A stretch of DNA of 64,000 nucleotides, taken from Elysia chlorotica. Its lineage: Eukaryota > Mollusca > Gastropoda > Plakobranchidae. Made by a program: the position numbers and the translations under genes. The first letter of the stretch is position 1. The number at the start of each line of letters is the position of its first letter. Below the pieces are notes generated by a model that had not been told where the DNA came from, did not search any database, and saw only the letters and a list, made by a program, of their open reading frames with translations. The stretch lies in NCBI GenBank assembly GCA_003991915.1, contig RQTK01000510.1, forward strand, positions 181,309-245,308, in the 5' to 3' direction. Of this stretch, positions 25,526 to 35,960 are shown piece after piece.

Positions 25526-26330
25526 TAATACATAATAAAAATAAGAACAAAACGGTGAAAAATGGCTGTCATTTAATCTCCATCCTGAAACAACAATACG
25601 CACTTGTTTTTATTATTAAAAAAAAAAGGCATGAATACATGTGCATAATAAATTCATTAAAAAAAAGAAAATGTTCCAGTTTTAGAGCTGCTTTCAATTT
25701 ACACATTTGCTACATTTGCAAATAAAATAACATAATATTGTAAACTGTTCAATGAACCTAATCATCATTAAACAGAAAGGTCAGGATTATGTAATAGTTT
25801 AGCATACACATCTTTAACAAATAAATACAGAGCGTGTTACATAAGAAAACTGTACAAATATTTTATTAATTCTAGTGTGTTTTTTTTTCTTTTTTTCGGA
25901 CACTATGAGGCAACATTCATATAAGTTGCTCTTCTTAGAAGGCATACAGTAAATGTGCGAGGAAAGAAAATTATAAAATGATTACAAATCCTTATCGGTC
26001 TCATCACAGCTTTGTAAAATGCGTAATGCCATAAAAGAAAAAGTTTAACAAATATAGGAATTAATTTGTTAAAGCCAATTTACAACATTTTGGTAGGAAT
26101 AATATGGAAATAATTTCCTTTTCCTTCAGCAAGGAAGTTTAATGTTCAGATAGCCTTATAATGACAAAGAGGAATTCACTTCTTTTCATGAACTAAATAG
26201 GTTTTATTTAATATGCTTTAAGACGGGCATGTGAGAGATTTTTAAAGAAAAAGATGATAATGAAGATGATAACATTAATGATGCTGTTGGAGTTGATGCA
26301 GCTGCTGCTGCTGCTGCTAATGATGATGAG
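24151..26330. other. No gene seen
   Basis: AT-rich sequence with a C run (24640) and the AAT microsatellite (25430-25536) only. Confidence 0.55.
25430..25536. repeat. AAT microsatellite
   Basis: About 30 aat units with a gat-rich start. Confidence 0.97.
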
Positions 26331-26332
26331 TA

Positions 26333-26344
26333 ATATGATAATAT

Positions 26345-26420
<76 letters not shown>

Positions 26421-26430
26421 AATGATAGTA
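26333..26430. repeat. GAT microsatellite
   Basis: About 27 gat units just beyond the PON 3' end. Confidence 0.97.
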
Positions 26431-26534
26431 ATAAAGATGATAATGATGGTGATAAAAAGTATAATAATATTAATTACGACAACATTGCTGCTGATGAAAC
26501 TATACAAAACGACTTAAATTATGGTAATAGTGTT

Positions 26535-26540
26535 TTTATT
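26535..26540 (-). promoter_or_regulatory. Candidate PON polyadenylation signal (AATAAA)
   Basis: An AATAAA hexamer on the minus strand lies about 110 nt past the PON stop codon, a plausible 3' UTR length. No transcript evidence is available. Confidence 0.45.
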
Positions 26541-26649
26541 AAATTTCCATGATACCTAATCAGTTTACATTTTGCTTCCTTAACTCCCACGTGTATTAAA
26601 ATACCAACAAAGGGCTTTCCCATTCCCCTGATAGGTTCACAATGTAGAG

Positions 26650-26817
26650 CTAAGCCTGACAATGAACCAGTGAGTTGGCCACAGATCCTATAAGCAGCTG
26701 GCCCTTGTAAGATGCGGCGCTGCTGGATCCACTGATAAGATCCCCATAGTCATAAAACAGCTCTGTGATATCGCTCTCAACCACCATGCCGTCTTTGCCC
26801 AGTGGGATCCGTAGTAC
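26650..26817 (-). CDS. PON exon 5 (C-terminus and stop)
   Basis: The acceptor is ataaacag|GTACTACGG. It encodes VLRIPLG, then SSSAASYKGQLLIGSV, and ends HCQA before TAG. The closing pattern matches ASVYKGKLLIGTV...C at the end of PON1, and Cys368 is the second disulfide cysteine. Confidence 0.94.
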   Translation of the reverse strand, partial: VLRIPLGKDGMVVESDITELFYDYGDLISGSSSAASYKGQLLIGSVANSLVHCQA

Positions 26818-26919
26818 CTGTTTATAGTGAAGGTGAAAATTAAAATAGTGAGGGGTAGGTATGTCTAGCGTCTTAGTTAGGTACAGAAATGAAAGAGGAG
26901 TGAGGGAGAAAGGGAGAAT

Positions 26920-26977
<58 letters not shown>

Positions 26978-27018
26978 CAGACAGACAGACAGGCAGGCAG
27001 GCAGAGAGACAGATAGAC

Positions 27019-27059
<41 letters not shown>

Positions 27060-29439
27060 CACAGACAGACAGACAGATAGACAGACAGACAGACAGACAG
27101 AGTGGAAAAGATTTAGGAATGCCTTGTTCAGTCACACCAGTGCAGCTTCTTTTAAAAAGGTAGGAACCAAGGGAAGCTACCATTTTAAATTCAGGGGATA
27201 AACACATTATAATTTTTACCTCCCATAAGTTAAACTATTTTATTCTGTTAACATTAGTTAGGATTCTTGTGTGGTTTTTACAAAATGAATTTCACTTCAT
27301 AAATCCTCTCTTTAATGTGAAATCAAAAACGATATAAAAAAAGTAAACATTTTGTTTCAACAGTTTCATTGTTTAATTTTATAATTGCATACAGACAGAC
27401 ATACTGAAAACATAACGCACTTAGCATTTTGCATTTTCAGTTAAAAAAGAGAATAGAAAGACTCACAGATGACGGAGTTATACGTTCAGGATTCAGAGCC
27501 GCAAAGAGATGGAGAATACTCTTATAGAAGACGGGGTGACAACCAAGCAACAAAGCATCGCCCTCCGGAGTGAAGTTGAGATTATCTCCCTTGATACCTA
27601 GATTGACTGTCTGTATCAGGCTCGGCTTCGTATTAGTTTTGTCTCTCTTGTACACGTAAAGAGTGTGTTCATTGGTGGCCATTACATACACATATCTGGG
27701 GAGGGAATTATTTTAGTTTTATTTGTTAGGTTTGATATTTTTTATATTAATTTAAATATTTCAGTTGAGTAATATTTTAAATGTACAAGCTTGCATGTAG
27801 GTTTTTGTCCTTTTTTTTTACCAATCATTTTTAAATGAATTTAATTTAGAAAGAAAAGGCCGATCGAATAAAAATGAAGACAACAAAGATTTGCAAACTT
27901 ACAACTAAAAGGTAAACACCAATCATAGCGCTGAAACAAAAGTACTTTTTTTCCAACCTCTAGTTTTATCCTTTAGTACATTTTGGATTAATCAAATCAA
28001 TGTTCCATTTCTATTTTTCATTGTAGTTATAATCATTGGAAAATTTGAAAAAATCTCAGGTGAGCAATTTGGTACAAAATGACATATTAGAAGACGAATT
28101 GTCCGACAACAACAAAAATATCACAGCACACACAGCAAAAAACATATTATTTTACTCACTTCTTATCAGGACTCACAGCTACTCCGTTAGGTGTAGACAT
28201 TCTGGGTGTAACTGCCACGGATTTCGTGCCATTGTAGAAATGCAATGATCCTATCTTCACAGGAAACAGGTTAATCAGGGCATGGTAAAAAATACTGTCA
28301 ACAGGCATGTAAGCAAAGTTTGTTATGTAAAACTGATCCCCTTCCAAAGCTGCGATGTTATTGAAAAACAGGGAGTCGTCCAGCTGAATGGTTTTCAGGT
28401 GGGTGAGCTGGCGACTAGATGGATGGAATCGGAACTTCTCCACCGATTCCTGGCGTGTTTCTCCTTTGCGGTGGTTGATTACATGTAGGATATGTTCGCC
28501 TTTGACTAGATCTTCTTGAATTGTAATTCCATGCGGTCTCATCTTAACAATGTCCAAATCTGAATGAGAAAAGAATAACATCCGATGAAGTGCTTTCATG
28601 TTGATTTTACATAATACTGAGCCCCAAAAAAAGTTAGTTATAAAAATAAAGTTAACATTCACCCGGTTCCATCTTCACAATTTCTAACTCTAAATTAGAA
28701 AGTAAATACGTTAATTTTGAGAAGCTTAATTTCAAGATAATGCCTGGAAATTTATTTCCTGATACATGGGCCCCTGAAAAAAAGTTTTAACAAATTGGAA
28801 GTGCATTTTTGGCGCCGAACAAATTAAAGCCCTTGGTTTTAATTTGGCAGCAGGCATACAATGTCTCTATTATAAGATTTGACCAAAAACCTTCAAAGCA
28901 TTTGCAGAAATTTGGTCATTATATATTTACCTTTTCATGTTTCAATAAAAAATACTACATTTCTATTTCTAAGAGTGCTTCAGCTATTATTTTTCCAAAA
29001 TAGTATTTTTAGTATTGATTGATTTTTATAAACACTATAAATAACTCAATCAGTCAACATTTGTGCCATATTCACTAAGACTGTCTCTATACCTCTGGTG
29101 GGTTGAATTTTAAGGTCGACAACCCCGGCATCAGGATGCTTGAAGTCAAAGAGCTGGATCTCGCCGTGGGTGCCAGTGTCCAGCATGTGCTTCTCCACGT
29201 CAGAGATGCTCAGTCCGGTGGTGATGAACACCAGGCCATCCCGGGTCCAGGCCATGTCCTCTGATCCATACCTGGCACCTTTGACTTTTCTGTGCGAGTA
29301 AAATACAGGACAGTTAAAAATGTATTCATCCACAGGAGAATTATAGGTTATCTATACCAATTACAACAGTAATCTTGACATTTTATTTCTATAAAACATT
29401 ATTGGAAGATGTATATGTATAAATAGCTTGCTCTCTCTC

Positions 29440-29489
<50 letters not shown>

Positions 29490-31516
29490 TATCTATCTNN
29501 NNNNNNNNNNNNNNNNNNNNNNNNNNNNNNNNNNNNNNNNNNNNNNNNNNNNNNNNNNNNNNNNNNNNNNNNNNNNNNNNNNNNNNNNNNNNNNNNNNNN
29601 NNNNNNNNNNNNNNNNNNNNNNNNNNNNNNNNNNNNNNNNNNNNNNNNNNNNNNNNNNNNNNNNNNNNNNNNNNNNNNNNNNNNNNNNNNNNNNNNNNNN
29701 NNNNNNNNNNNNNNNNNNNNNNNNNNNNNNNNNNNNNNNNNNNNNNNNNNNNNNNNNNNNNNNNNNNNNNNNNNNNNNNNNNNNNNNNNNNNNNNNNNNN
29801 NNNNNNNNNNNNNNNNNNNNNNNNNNNNNNNNNNNNNNNNNNNNNNNNNNNNNNNNNNNNNNNNNNNNNNNNNNNNNNNNNNNNNNNNNNNNNNNNNNNN
29901 NNNNNNNNNNNNNNNNNNNNNNNNNNNNNNNNNNNNNNNNNNNNNNNNNNNNNNNNNNNNNNNNNNNNNNNNNNNNNNNNNNNNNNNNNNNNNNNNNNNN
30001 NNNNNNNNNNNNNNNNNNNNNNNNNNNNNNNNNNNNNNNNNNNNNNNNNNNNNNNNNNNNNNNNNNNNNNNNNNNNNNNNNNNNNNNNNNNNNNNNNNNN
30101 NNNNNNNNNNNNNNNNNNNNNNNNNNNNNNNNNNNNNNNNNNNNNNNNNNNNNNNNNNNNNNNNNNNNNNNNNNNNNNNNNNNNNNNNNNNNNNNNNNNN
30201 NNNNNNNNNNNNNNNNNNNNNNNNNNNNNNNNNNNNNNNNNNNNNNNNNNNNNNNNNNNNNNNNNNNNNNNNNNNNNNNNNNNNNNNNNNNNNNNNNNNN
30301 NNNNNNNNNNNNNNAAACATGACACTCCCGAGTCTCAGTTTGTTATTCTATTTTATTATACGTTATATTTAAATAATCATCAGTTAACTTTACTTTGTTT
30401 TTATAATTAGCCTCTCTAATTAGGAAGACCTACAATTTTTTTTCTCAAAAGAAAACATGCAAGAACTTAAGCTTCGTTTAAACAACCAGAATCAATACAT
30501 TCGTCGACATCTAAAATTCGATATTGTGTAAAACACAAATAATCTTACTGAGCTTAGCCAATTAGCCTATATTTTACGTGACTATGTCATCGTATTGTAA
30601 TTTTTTTAACTGGGGAATTAGCATAGAATGGAACAGATTATTAGGACGGCATAAGCACCACAAGTTGGTGTTAACGATGTAATGAGAATCACGATCAATT
30701 AGACCTTTTTACCCCCACCCCCTCTTTTTCTAAACTTAAGAAACTTAAATTTCAAAATACTTAAACAACAAAACGTGATTGTATTTTTTCAACGATTTTC
30801 AGGGGAATACAATAAAATGAAACAACTTTGCAGATCCTATAATAATAGTGTCTGTGAAATACAACAAAGTCTCAGCATCTTCGCAAAGTATAATTAAAAA
30901 GATATAAAATGAAAAAAAAAATATGAAAAAACAGCAACAACAAAGCATTGCCTAGATCACGTAGATTTTTTTTTTATTTCATAAACACAGTGTGTTCCCG
31001 GCACAACAATTTTTGCTTTGCGGTCAAGGTCATTTTGTTAATTTTTATAAAGTATGTTGACACACTTGACTGTACGTTCTCAATTCTGAACTGTTCCATG
31101 ATTGTACACTGTGTTGGGTTCGCAATAATTATGTCCCTTTACACTGCCCTCAAAATTTTGAGTTATGGAAATGCAATACACTAAATAAATCTTGTTTTGA
31201 TGCGTATTTAGTGCACCGTTTTAAACATTCTTGGCCTTTTTTCTATAGCCCCGATCTGTCTCATTTATCGAACTCTTTTGCTTCCTGGATAAAATCTGTA
31301 GGTCTACTTGTTTATCGAAATAATAAGTAAAGTGAGTAGGCCTACGATACACAGTGAAATTAAACACACAATTTAGCTTTAGTCTTAACCAACTCACTTG
31401 CATTCTCCGGGATAATGTTTGAAAGATCCATTGAAAAAACCTAGGAACGCTAAGTAATTTACAACACCATAGATGACACATGTGAAAGTAAGAACAAGAA
31501 AAGCATTCCGAAACAT
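26650..31516 (-). CDS. Paraoxonase/arylesterase (PON family), five exons
   Basis: Five exons on the minus strand (31516-31398, 29289-29093, 28559-28160, 27695-27467, 26817-26650) join with matching phases (2,1,2,0) into 1113 nt, 370 aa; mammalian PONs are about 355 aa. Family known: six-bladed beta-propeller, calcium-dependent lactonase/arylesterase. Seen: N-terminal hydrophobic segment (about residues 6-28); Cys39 and Cys368, matching the PON1 disulfide pair C42/C353; SEDM with E50/D51 (PON1 E53/D54); His115 in RPHGI and His135 in VINH (PON1 H115/H134 dyad); N172 (N168); N230 in PNGVAVSPD (N224); D276/N277 (D269/N270); GCHP at 290-293 (C284 region). The start ATG at 31516 follows an in-frame TAA two codons upstream. 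Odd: N173 replaces the Asp at PON1 169. The N gap lies in intron 1. The PON1/2/3-like subgroup cannot be told from this alone. Confidence 0.93.
26910..27101. repeat. Compound GA / GACA / GGCA microsatellite in PON intron 4
   Basis: A GA run, then gaca and ggca tetramers, a second GA run, and gaca tetramers to 27101. Confidence 0.97.
27467..27695 (-). CDS. PON exon 4 (calcium ligands D276/N277)
   Basis: The acceptor is cccccag-like (tccccag|ATATGTG) and the donor CATCT|GTGAGT. It encodes YVYVMATNEHTLYVY, GDNLNFTPEGDALLLGCHP and the loop before the last blade. Phase 2 in, phase 0 out. Confidence 0.94.
28160..28559 (-). CDS. PON exon 3 (catalytic His dyad, calcium Asn residues)
   Basis: The acceptor is tcattcag|AT and the donor AAGAA|GTGAGT. 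The 400-nt exon holds RPHGI (H115), VINH (H135), LTHLKTIQL, FNNIAAL (N172, with N173 at the usual Asp) and PNGVAVSPDKK (N230). It lacks the Asp that follows FYGTN in PON1; here the text is FYITNF. Confidence 0.95.
29093..29289 (-). CDS. PON exon 2 (propeller blade 1, calcium ligands)
   Basis: The acceptor is cgcacag|A and the donor AGAG|GTATAG. The exon carries SEDMAW, with the calcium-ligand Glu/Asp pair, and GLVFITTGLS, matching the conserved GLAFISSGL of PON1. Phase 2 in, phase 1 out. Confidence 0.93.
29430..29498. repeat. CT microsatellite abutting the gap
   Basis: The CT and atct repeat runs straight into the Ns, which probably explains the assembly break. Confidence 0.95.
29499..30314. 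other. Assembly gap (816 Ns)
   Basis: A run of N in PON intron 1, directly abutting a CT microsatellite (29430-29498) on the left. Since PON exons 1 and 2 join in phase across it, the gap need not hide coding sequence. Confidence 0.99.
31398..31516 (-). CDS. PON exon 1 (start codon, signal anchor)
   Basis: This 119-nt exon encodes 39 residues plus two bases, from MFRNAFLV to HYPGEC, and ends at a strong donor, AA|GTGAGT. The segment is hydrophobic, like the retained N-terminal helix of PON1, and Cys39 matches the first disulfide cysteine. Its phase 2 end fits exon 2 exactly, giving CKKVKGARYGSEDM across the junction. Confidence 0.88.
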
Positions 31517-31685
31517 GATTTATGTAAACAACCAAACAAAATACTAATTACGCAGAGTGGATACACAACTAAATAAAGGCCTATAGATAGGTAATTTGCC
31601 TTGACTGGTCGTGTCAACTGTATAGGATGATATTAGTTATGATAACTCGTGACAGAATGATTCCACATCTACCCCTTTTCACAAA

Positions 31686-31904
31686 TCATGTGTACATGTA
31701 CATGAAGTTATGTAGGCCTACTGAGCTGAACTGGCCCATGCCTTGAACTCGACCTAGATCTAGATCGAGGCTATCGAAAAACATTCTGTTATCCTCGACC
31801 TTTGTTTTCATTACCATTCTAAAAATAGATCTCGGGAATTTAGATCTACACATCTCAGCCAAGGCTTCCAAAGGCCTCGATTTCCACACATCGTTAGAGC
31901 TCAT
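31686..31904 (-). other. Unassigned 72-codon open frame upstream of PON
   Basis: An ATG-led frame (MSSNDVWKSRPLEALAEM onward) about 170 bp upstream of PON exon 1 on the same strand, with balanced amino-acid use and less AT than its surroundings. No family recognised, and no splice link to PON is evident. It may be chance, a small gene or a missed exon. Confidence 0.2.
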
Positions 31905-31996
31905 TTATGTATCTTATCGCATGGTTATCAAATATCTAATCAATATGAACATCACTGCGTTCGTTCACCCTTCTTTGCGTTAGGTAAGTGAGATAA

Positions 31997-31997
<1 letters not shown>

Positions 31998-32062
<65 letters not shown>

Positions 32063-32072
32063 TTCTCTCTCC
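31998..32072. repeat. CT microsatellite
   Basis: About 35 tc units, roughly 500 bp upstream of PON exon 1. Confidence 0.97.
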
Positions 32073-32074
32073 CC

Positions 32075-32519
32075 GAAAATAAAAGACAGAAAAAAAATAC
32101 TAAAGACAATATCATAGTTTTTGCCTCTGTATTACTTTTAGATAAGCCATGCTGTTAATAAATGTTCCCTTTATTTTTTAAATTCATGTTAGTGTAATCT
32201 ATTAAAAAAGACATGCTACTCAAATGGCTTCAAATCTCTTGTCCCAATAAAAAGTCCAGGGCAATTTTGTCTCATAAATGTTTTACAGTGAGTGCACAGT
32301 TAAAAAGCATTTTGGATAAATTTCACCTCGAAAATTTCATCTCCAAGTTGGTTAAGTGTCAGTATGTAGAATGTGCCCGACTGCGACCAAATCCCTGGTA
32401 TTGCCTCCGAGTCTCTGTGTTATTAGAAGTTAGTCTTTGGACCTGTCCGCATTATAATTTCATTGCTTTCAAAATACAATGGCAGTAAGAAAGAAAAAAA
32501 CGCAACAATAACAACAATA

Positions 32520-32599
<80 letters not shown>

Positions 32600-33369
32600 A
32601 GCAACAAACAAAGCTCCCGCATCTACCCCACAGCAGACAATATTGTTTATGATTCAAACTCAATGAGGGGGCTCCATTAAAATTGGCGGCTTGTAAAATT
32701 CTTATAATTCTCTTTCTATTGGAATTATTTGATGACCAGCGTAATATAACATTTATAGCCTTTCAAATTCGAAACCTGGCAAAGAATTATTACAGTAACT
32801 GATTTTTAACATCATTTTTTCCCTGCATTATTCCTCATTTTTTCTGACGTTTTCATTTTTTTTCTGGCCTATTCGCTCATACTTTTTTCTAAAAGCATGT
32901 AGAATGAATTGTTTGTATGTTTCACAAATTGAAATATGTTGTGGAATTTTAAGATGAATTTCTCTACTAGTGCTTCTCTGTAGATTTCATCGGAAGGGAG
33001 CATCTGAAGATTTAAGACGTTTATCATTGGTTTTTTAGTGCATGGAGATTTTTCTACGGAGGACATACAACTATTTAGTATATGTTGTTAATAAAAAGCA
33101 ACTACATAACTCTAATCTCATAAATGTAGGTGACATCGAAGCTGGTGCAGTGTAATGTTAAATAGATCTAAACTGTTAGTTTCATAAAAAAACAAAAAAA
33201 AAAACAAAACAAAAAAAACGAATGAAATAACCCTATGAAATTAGGAGAAATCACAATAAACAAAGATATAGTAAAAGACTGGTCATTTACTTTCATGCTA
33301 TAAAAACTATTAAAGCGACCATATTGAATGGAACAGAATTGACAGAACTGCTTGTTACAAAACATAATT
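32075..33369. other. Intergenic, PON to MCT
   Basis: Holds the CAA microsatellite. No exon found between the PON start and the MCT 3' end. Confidence 0.55.
32527..32606. repeat. CAA microsatellite
   Basis: About 25 caa units with one tca interruption. Confidence 0.97.
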
Positions 33370-33375
33370 TTTATT
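33370..33375 (-). promoter_or_regulatory. Candidate MCT polyadenylation signal (AATAAA)
   Basis: A minus-strand AATAAA about 343 nt after the MCT stop. Another hexamer sits only about 15 nt after the stop (33698-33703) and is less likely. Confidence 0.35.
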
Positions 33376-33717
33376 TTTAAATAAAACTTAACAATGGAAG
33401 TGACAAAGCATTTACAATTCAATGCATTTGTAAAACATCTTTAAATTATTCACATCACAGCCTTGTGTTTTACATGTAACAATTTACTGATTCGTATTAA
33501 AAAATACACGAGCAAAATGGTCTAGATTTGCACAACATTACTAGTAAATAATATTGTGAGTTATTAACTTCAACAGGATTTTCATAATACTCATTTATAA
33601 AGTCAGAAGTGGTGAAATAAAACATTTCTGTTTCAAATTATCATAAAAAAATCTGTGTAATTACATCATCATAAACATCATCTTCGTAGTTAATCTTTTT
33701 ATTTCTATCTTTCTCTG

Positions 33718-33893
33718 TCATACTGTTGAATCTGTAGCTCCAGAAACGGGTGCGATTTCTCTGCTAACCTTAGGGCGTTCTTGATTTTTGTGGAAACAAG
33801 GCTGTAGAAGAGGGAAGAGGGACCCAGCAACAGAAAACAAGCCCACAAAGACAAAAGCATTATTCCATGAGCCTGTCGTGTCACGGATCTGAC
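33718..33893 (-). CDS. MCT exon 8 (TM12, tail and stop)
   Basis: The acceptor is taattag|GTCAGATCC in phase 1. It encodes GQIRDTTGSWNNAFVFVG, LFSVAGSLFPLL, then a basic tail ending DSTV before TGA. GxxxDxTGSW is the standard MCT motif before TM12. The final -STV resembles a class I PDZ ligand (S/T-X-V), an inference only. Confidence 0.9.
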
Positions 33894-35040
33894 CTAATTA
33901 AAAGAATCAAAATAGAAGAAAAAACAAAAACAACATGAAATAATCGAATTTTAAATAGTGGGGTGGTAGGATAGCAATCCAAATTTAAGATATAACTTAA
34001 TGACATAAAATAATGGCTTAATTAAATTCACATTGTTGATATCGATTAAATTCAAAATTATTATAAAATTCCAACAGCTTTTTATTTCAGATAATGTATT
34101 TCAATTTGTGGCAAATGTCAATTTAAATATGGATTTGCTCTAACGTGCTGACACCTGTTTACTACACAGGATAACAGTGCAAAATTAGTTTTTCCATTAT
34201 GGGACGTGTGCTGAGATCCAGTTCAAGGGCACTGGAATAATCACTTGGTAAACTATTAGGCTACATGTGTGATTATGTGTACTGGCAAAATAGAGAAAGA
34301 TGTAGAATGGAACAGATATCTACACACTTAAAAGGCATTTGCACTGAGATGAGGATTAGGAGGCGAGGAAACGAGACAGTGGGTTTGTAGGGAGAAGCGG
34401 GGGGTGGGGGGGCATACACAGAGAAAGAGAAATAGAGGGGGAGAGAGGGAGGGATAGAGAGGCAGTGAGATAGAGAGAAAGGAAAAGGGAGAGACAAACG
34501 TTAAACTAAAATAGACAGACATAAAAAGACTGAAGCAGACTGACGCTGACAGACAAAAATAAGACAATTTCAAAACATTTACAACAACAACAACAACAAC
34601 AACAACAAGAACAACAAATACAAAAATCAACAACAACACGAAACAAACAGAATCGGGTATTAAAAAACTAATTTAGGATACGAAACCAAACACACAAAGA
34701 GAAAAAGGGAAAACACAAGTAAGAAACGTACCACAAACCAAGGGCGCAGGGATGAGGGGAACAGCCATTGCCATCACCACTATACCAAATGAGGTTGTGA
34801 GTCTTTCCGGACCTTTAGCGAAATGAATGAAAGAAACATAATAAACAGGCCTAAACATTTTGATTGTTGGCTGTCGTTCTGTTTAATTTCTTCTTTTTTA
34901 TTCCATTATAATATTTTTTAAATATATTTTTATTAATGATTTAATCACATGAAAAAGAAAAATTGCAAGTTTTGTACTATATTTGATTGACCTAGCTTTG
35001 TCTTTAACTGTCATATCATCTAAGAGAGAGCGAGAGAGAC

Positions 35041-35075
<35 letters not shown>

Positions 35076-35915
35076 TATGGGGATAGGGAGAGAGAGATAA
35101 GGGTAGGAGGGGGACAGATAAGCAGTGAGATAGAGAGAAAGGATAAGGGAGAGAGAGAAAAAATAAGGGCAACAAATCAGATATAAACGGATTAAGGCGG
35201 ATTGATGTAGAAAGACAAAATTAAAACAATCCAATAAAGAACAGCAACAACAAAAACAACAGCAGCGGATATTAAGAAACTAATATAGGATACAAAACCA
35301 AACAAACACACAAAAAAAGAAAAAGAAAAAAAAAAGAAAGAACCGTACCACAAACCAAGGGCGCAGGGATGAGGGGAACAGCCATTGCCATCACCACTAT
35401 ACCAAATGAGGTTGTGAGTCTTTCCGGACCTTTAGCGAAATGAATGAAAGAAACATAATAAACAGGCCTAAACATTTTGATTGTTGGCTGTCGTGCTGCT
35501 TAATTTCTTCTTTTTTATTCGATTACAATACACTTTTAAAACATTTTGTTTATTAATAGTTTAACCACCTCAAAAGGAACAATCGCAGATTTTTGTAGTA
35601 TATTTGATTGACTGAGCTTTGTCTTCAACTGTCGCAGCATCTATTATCGTTGTTTATACTCCCCCACCATATTTTTTTGTGTAAGCCTCAACAAAAATGA
35701 CCCTTGCTTTGATTATATTATTTAATTTTGTTTCCAATGACATTCATATCCGCAACAACAACGAATGGTTCATATCCACCACCTACCCAAATTACAATCT
35801 GCTAATTAGGCATACTTTCATAGCTTTTAGTTCTAGCCCCTATCTCCTTTGCTCTCTTCCTCCCTCTTCTCCTTCTGTCTGTGTATCTGTCTCTTGCTCT
35901 TTCTGTCCTTCCGTA

Positions 35916-35960
<45 letters not shown>

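Larger units (their letters stand above)
34400..35648. repeat. Tandem duplication of ~620 bp containing MCT exon 7
   Basis: Two units (about 34400-35022 and 35030-35648, borders approximate) share order: GA-rich stretch, ggcagtgagatagagagaaa-like text, CAA run, the exon, then ttgattgttggctgtcg and atatttgattgac. 34727-34877 and 35344-35494 are identical over 151 bp; the rest has diverged with many indels. Confidence 0.92.

Noticed and set aside
29428-30372. Open frames of 275-314 codons across the Ns
   Set aside because: Unknown bases carry no stops; these are not genes.
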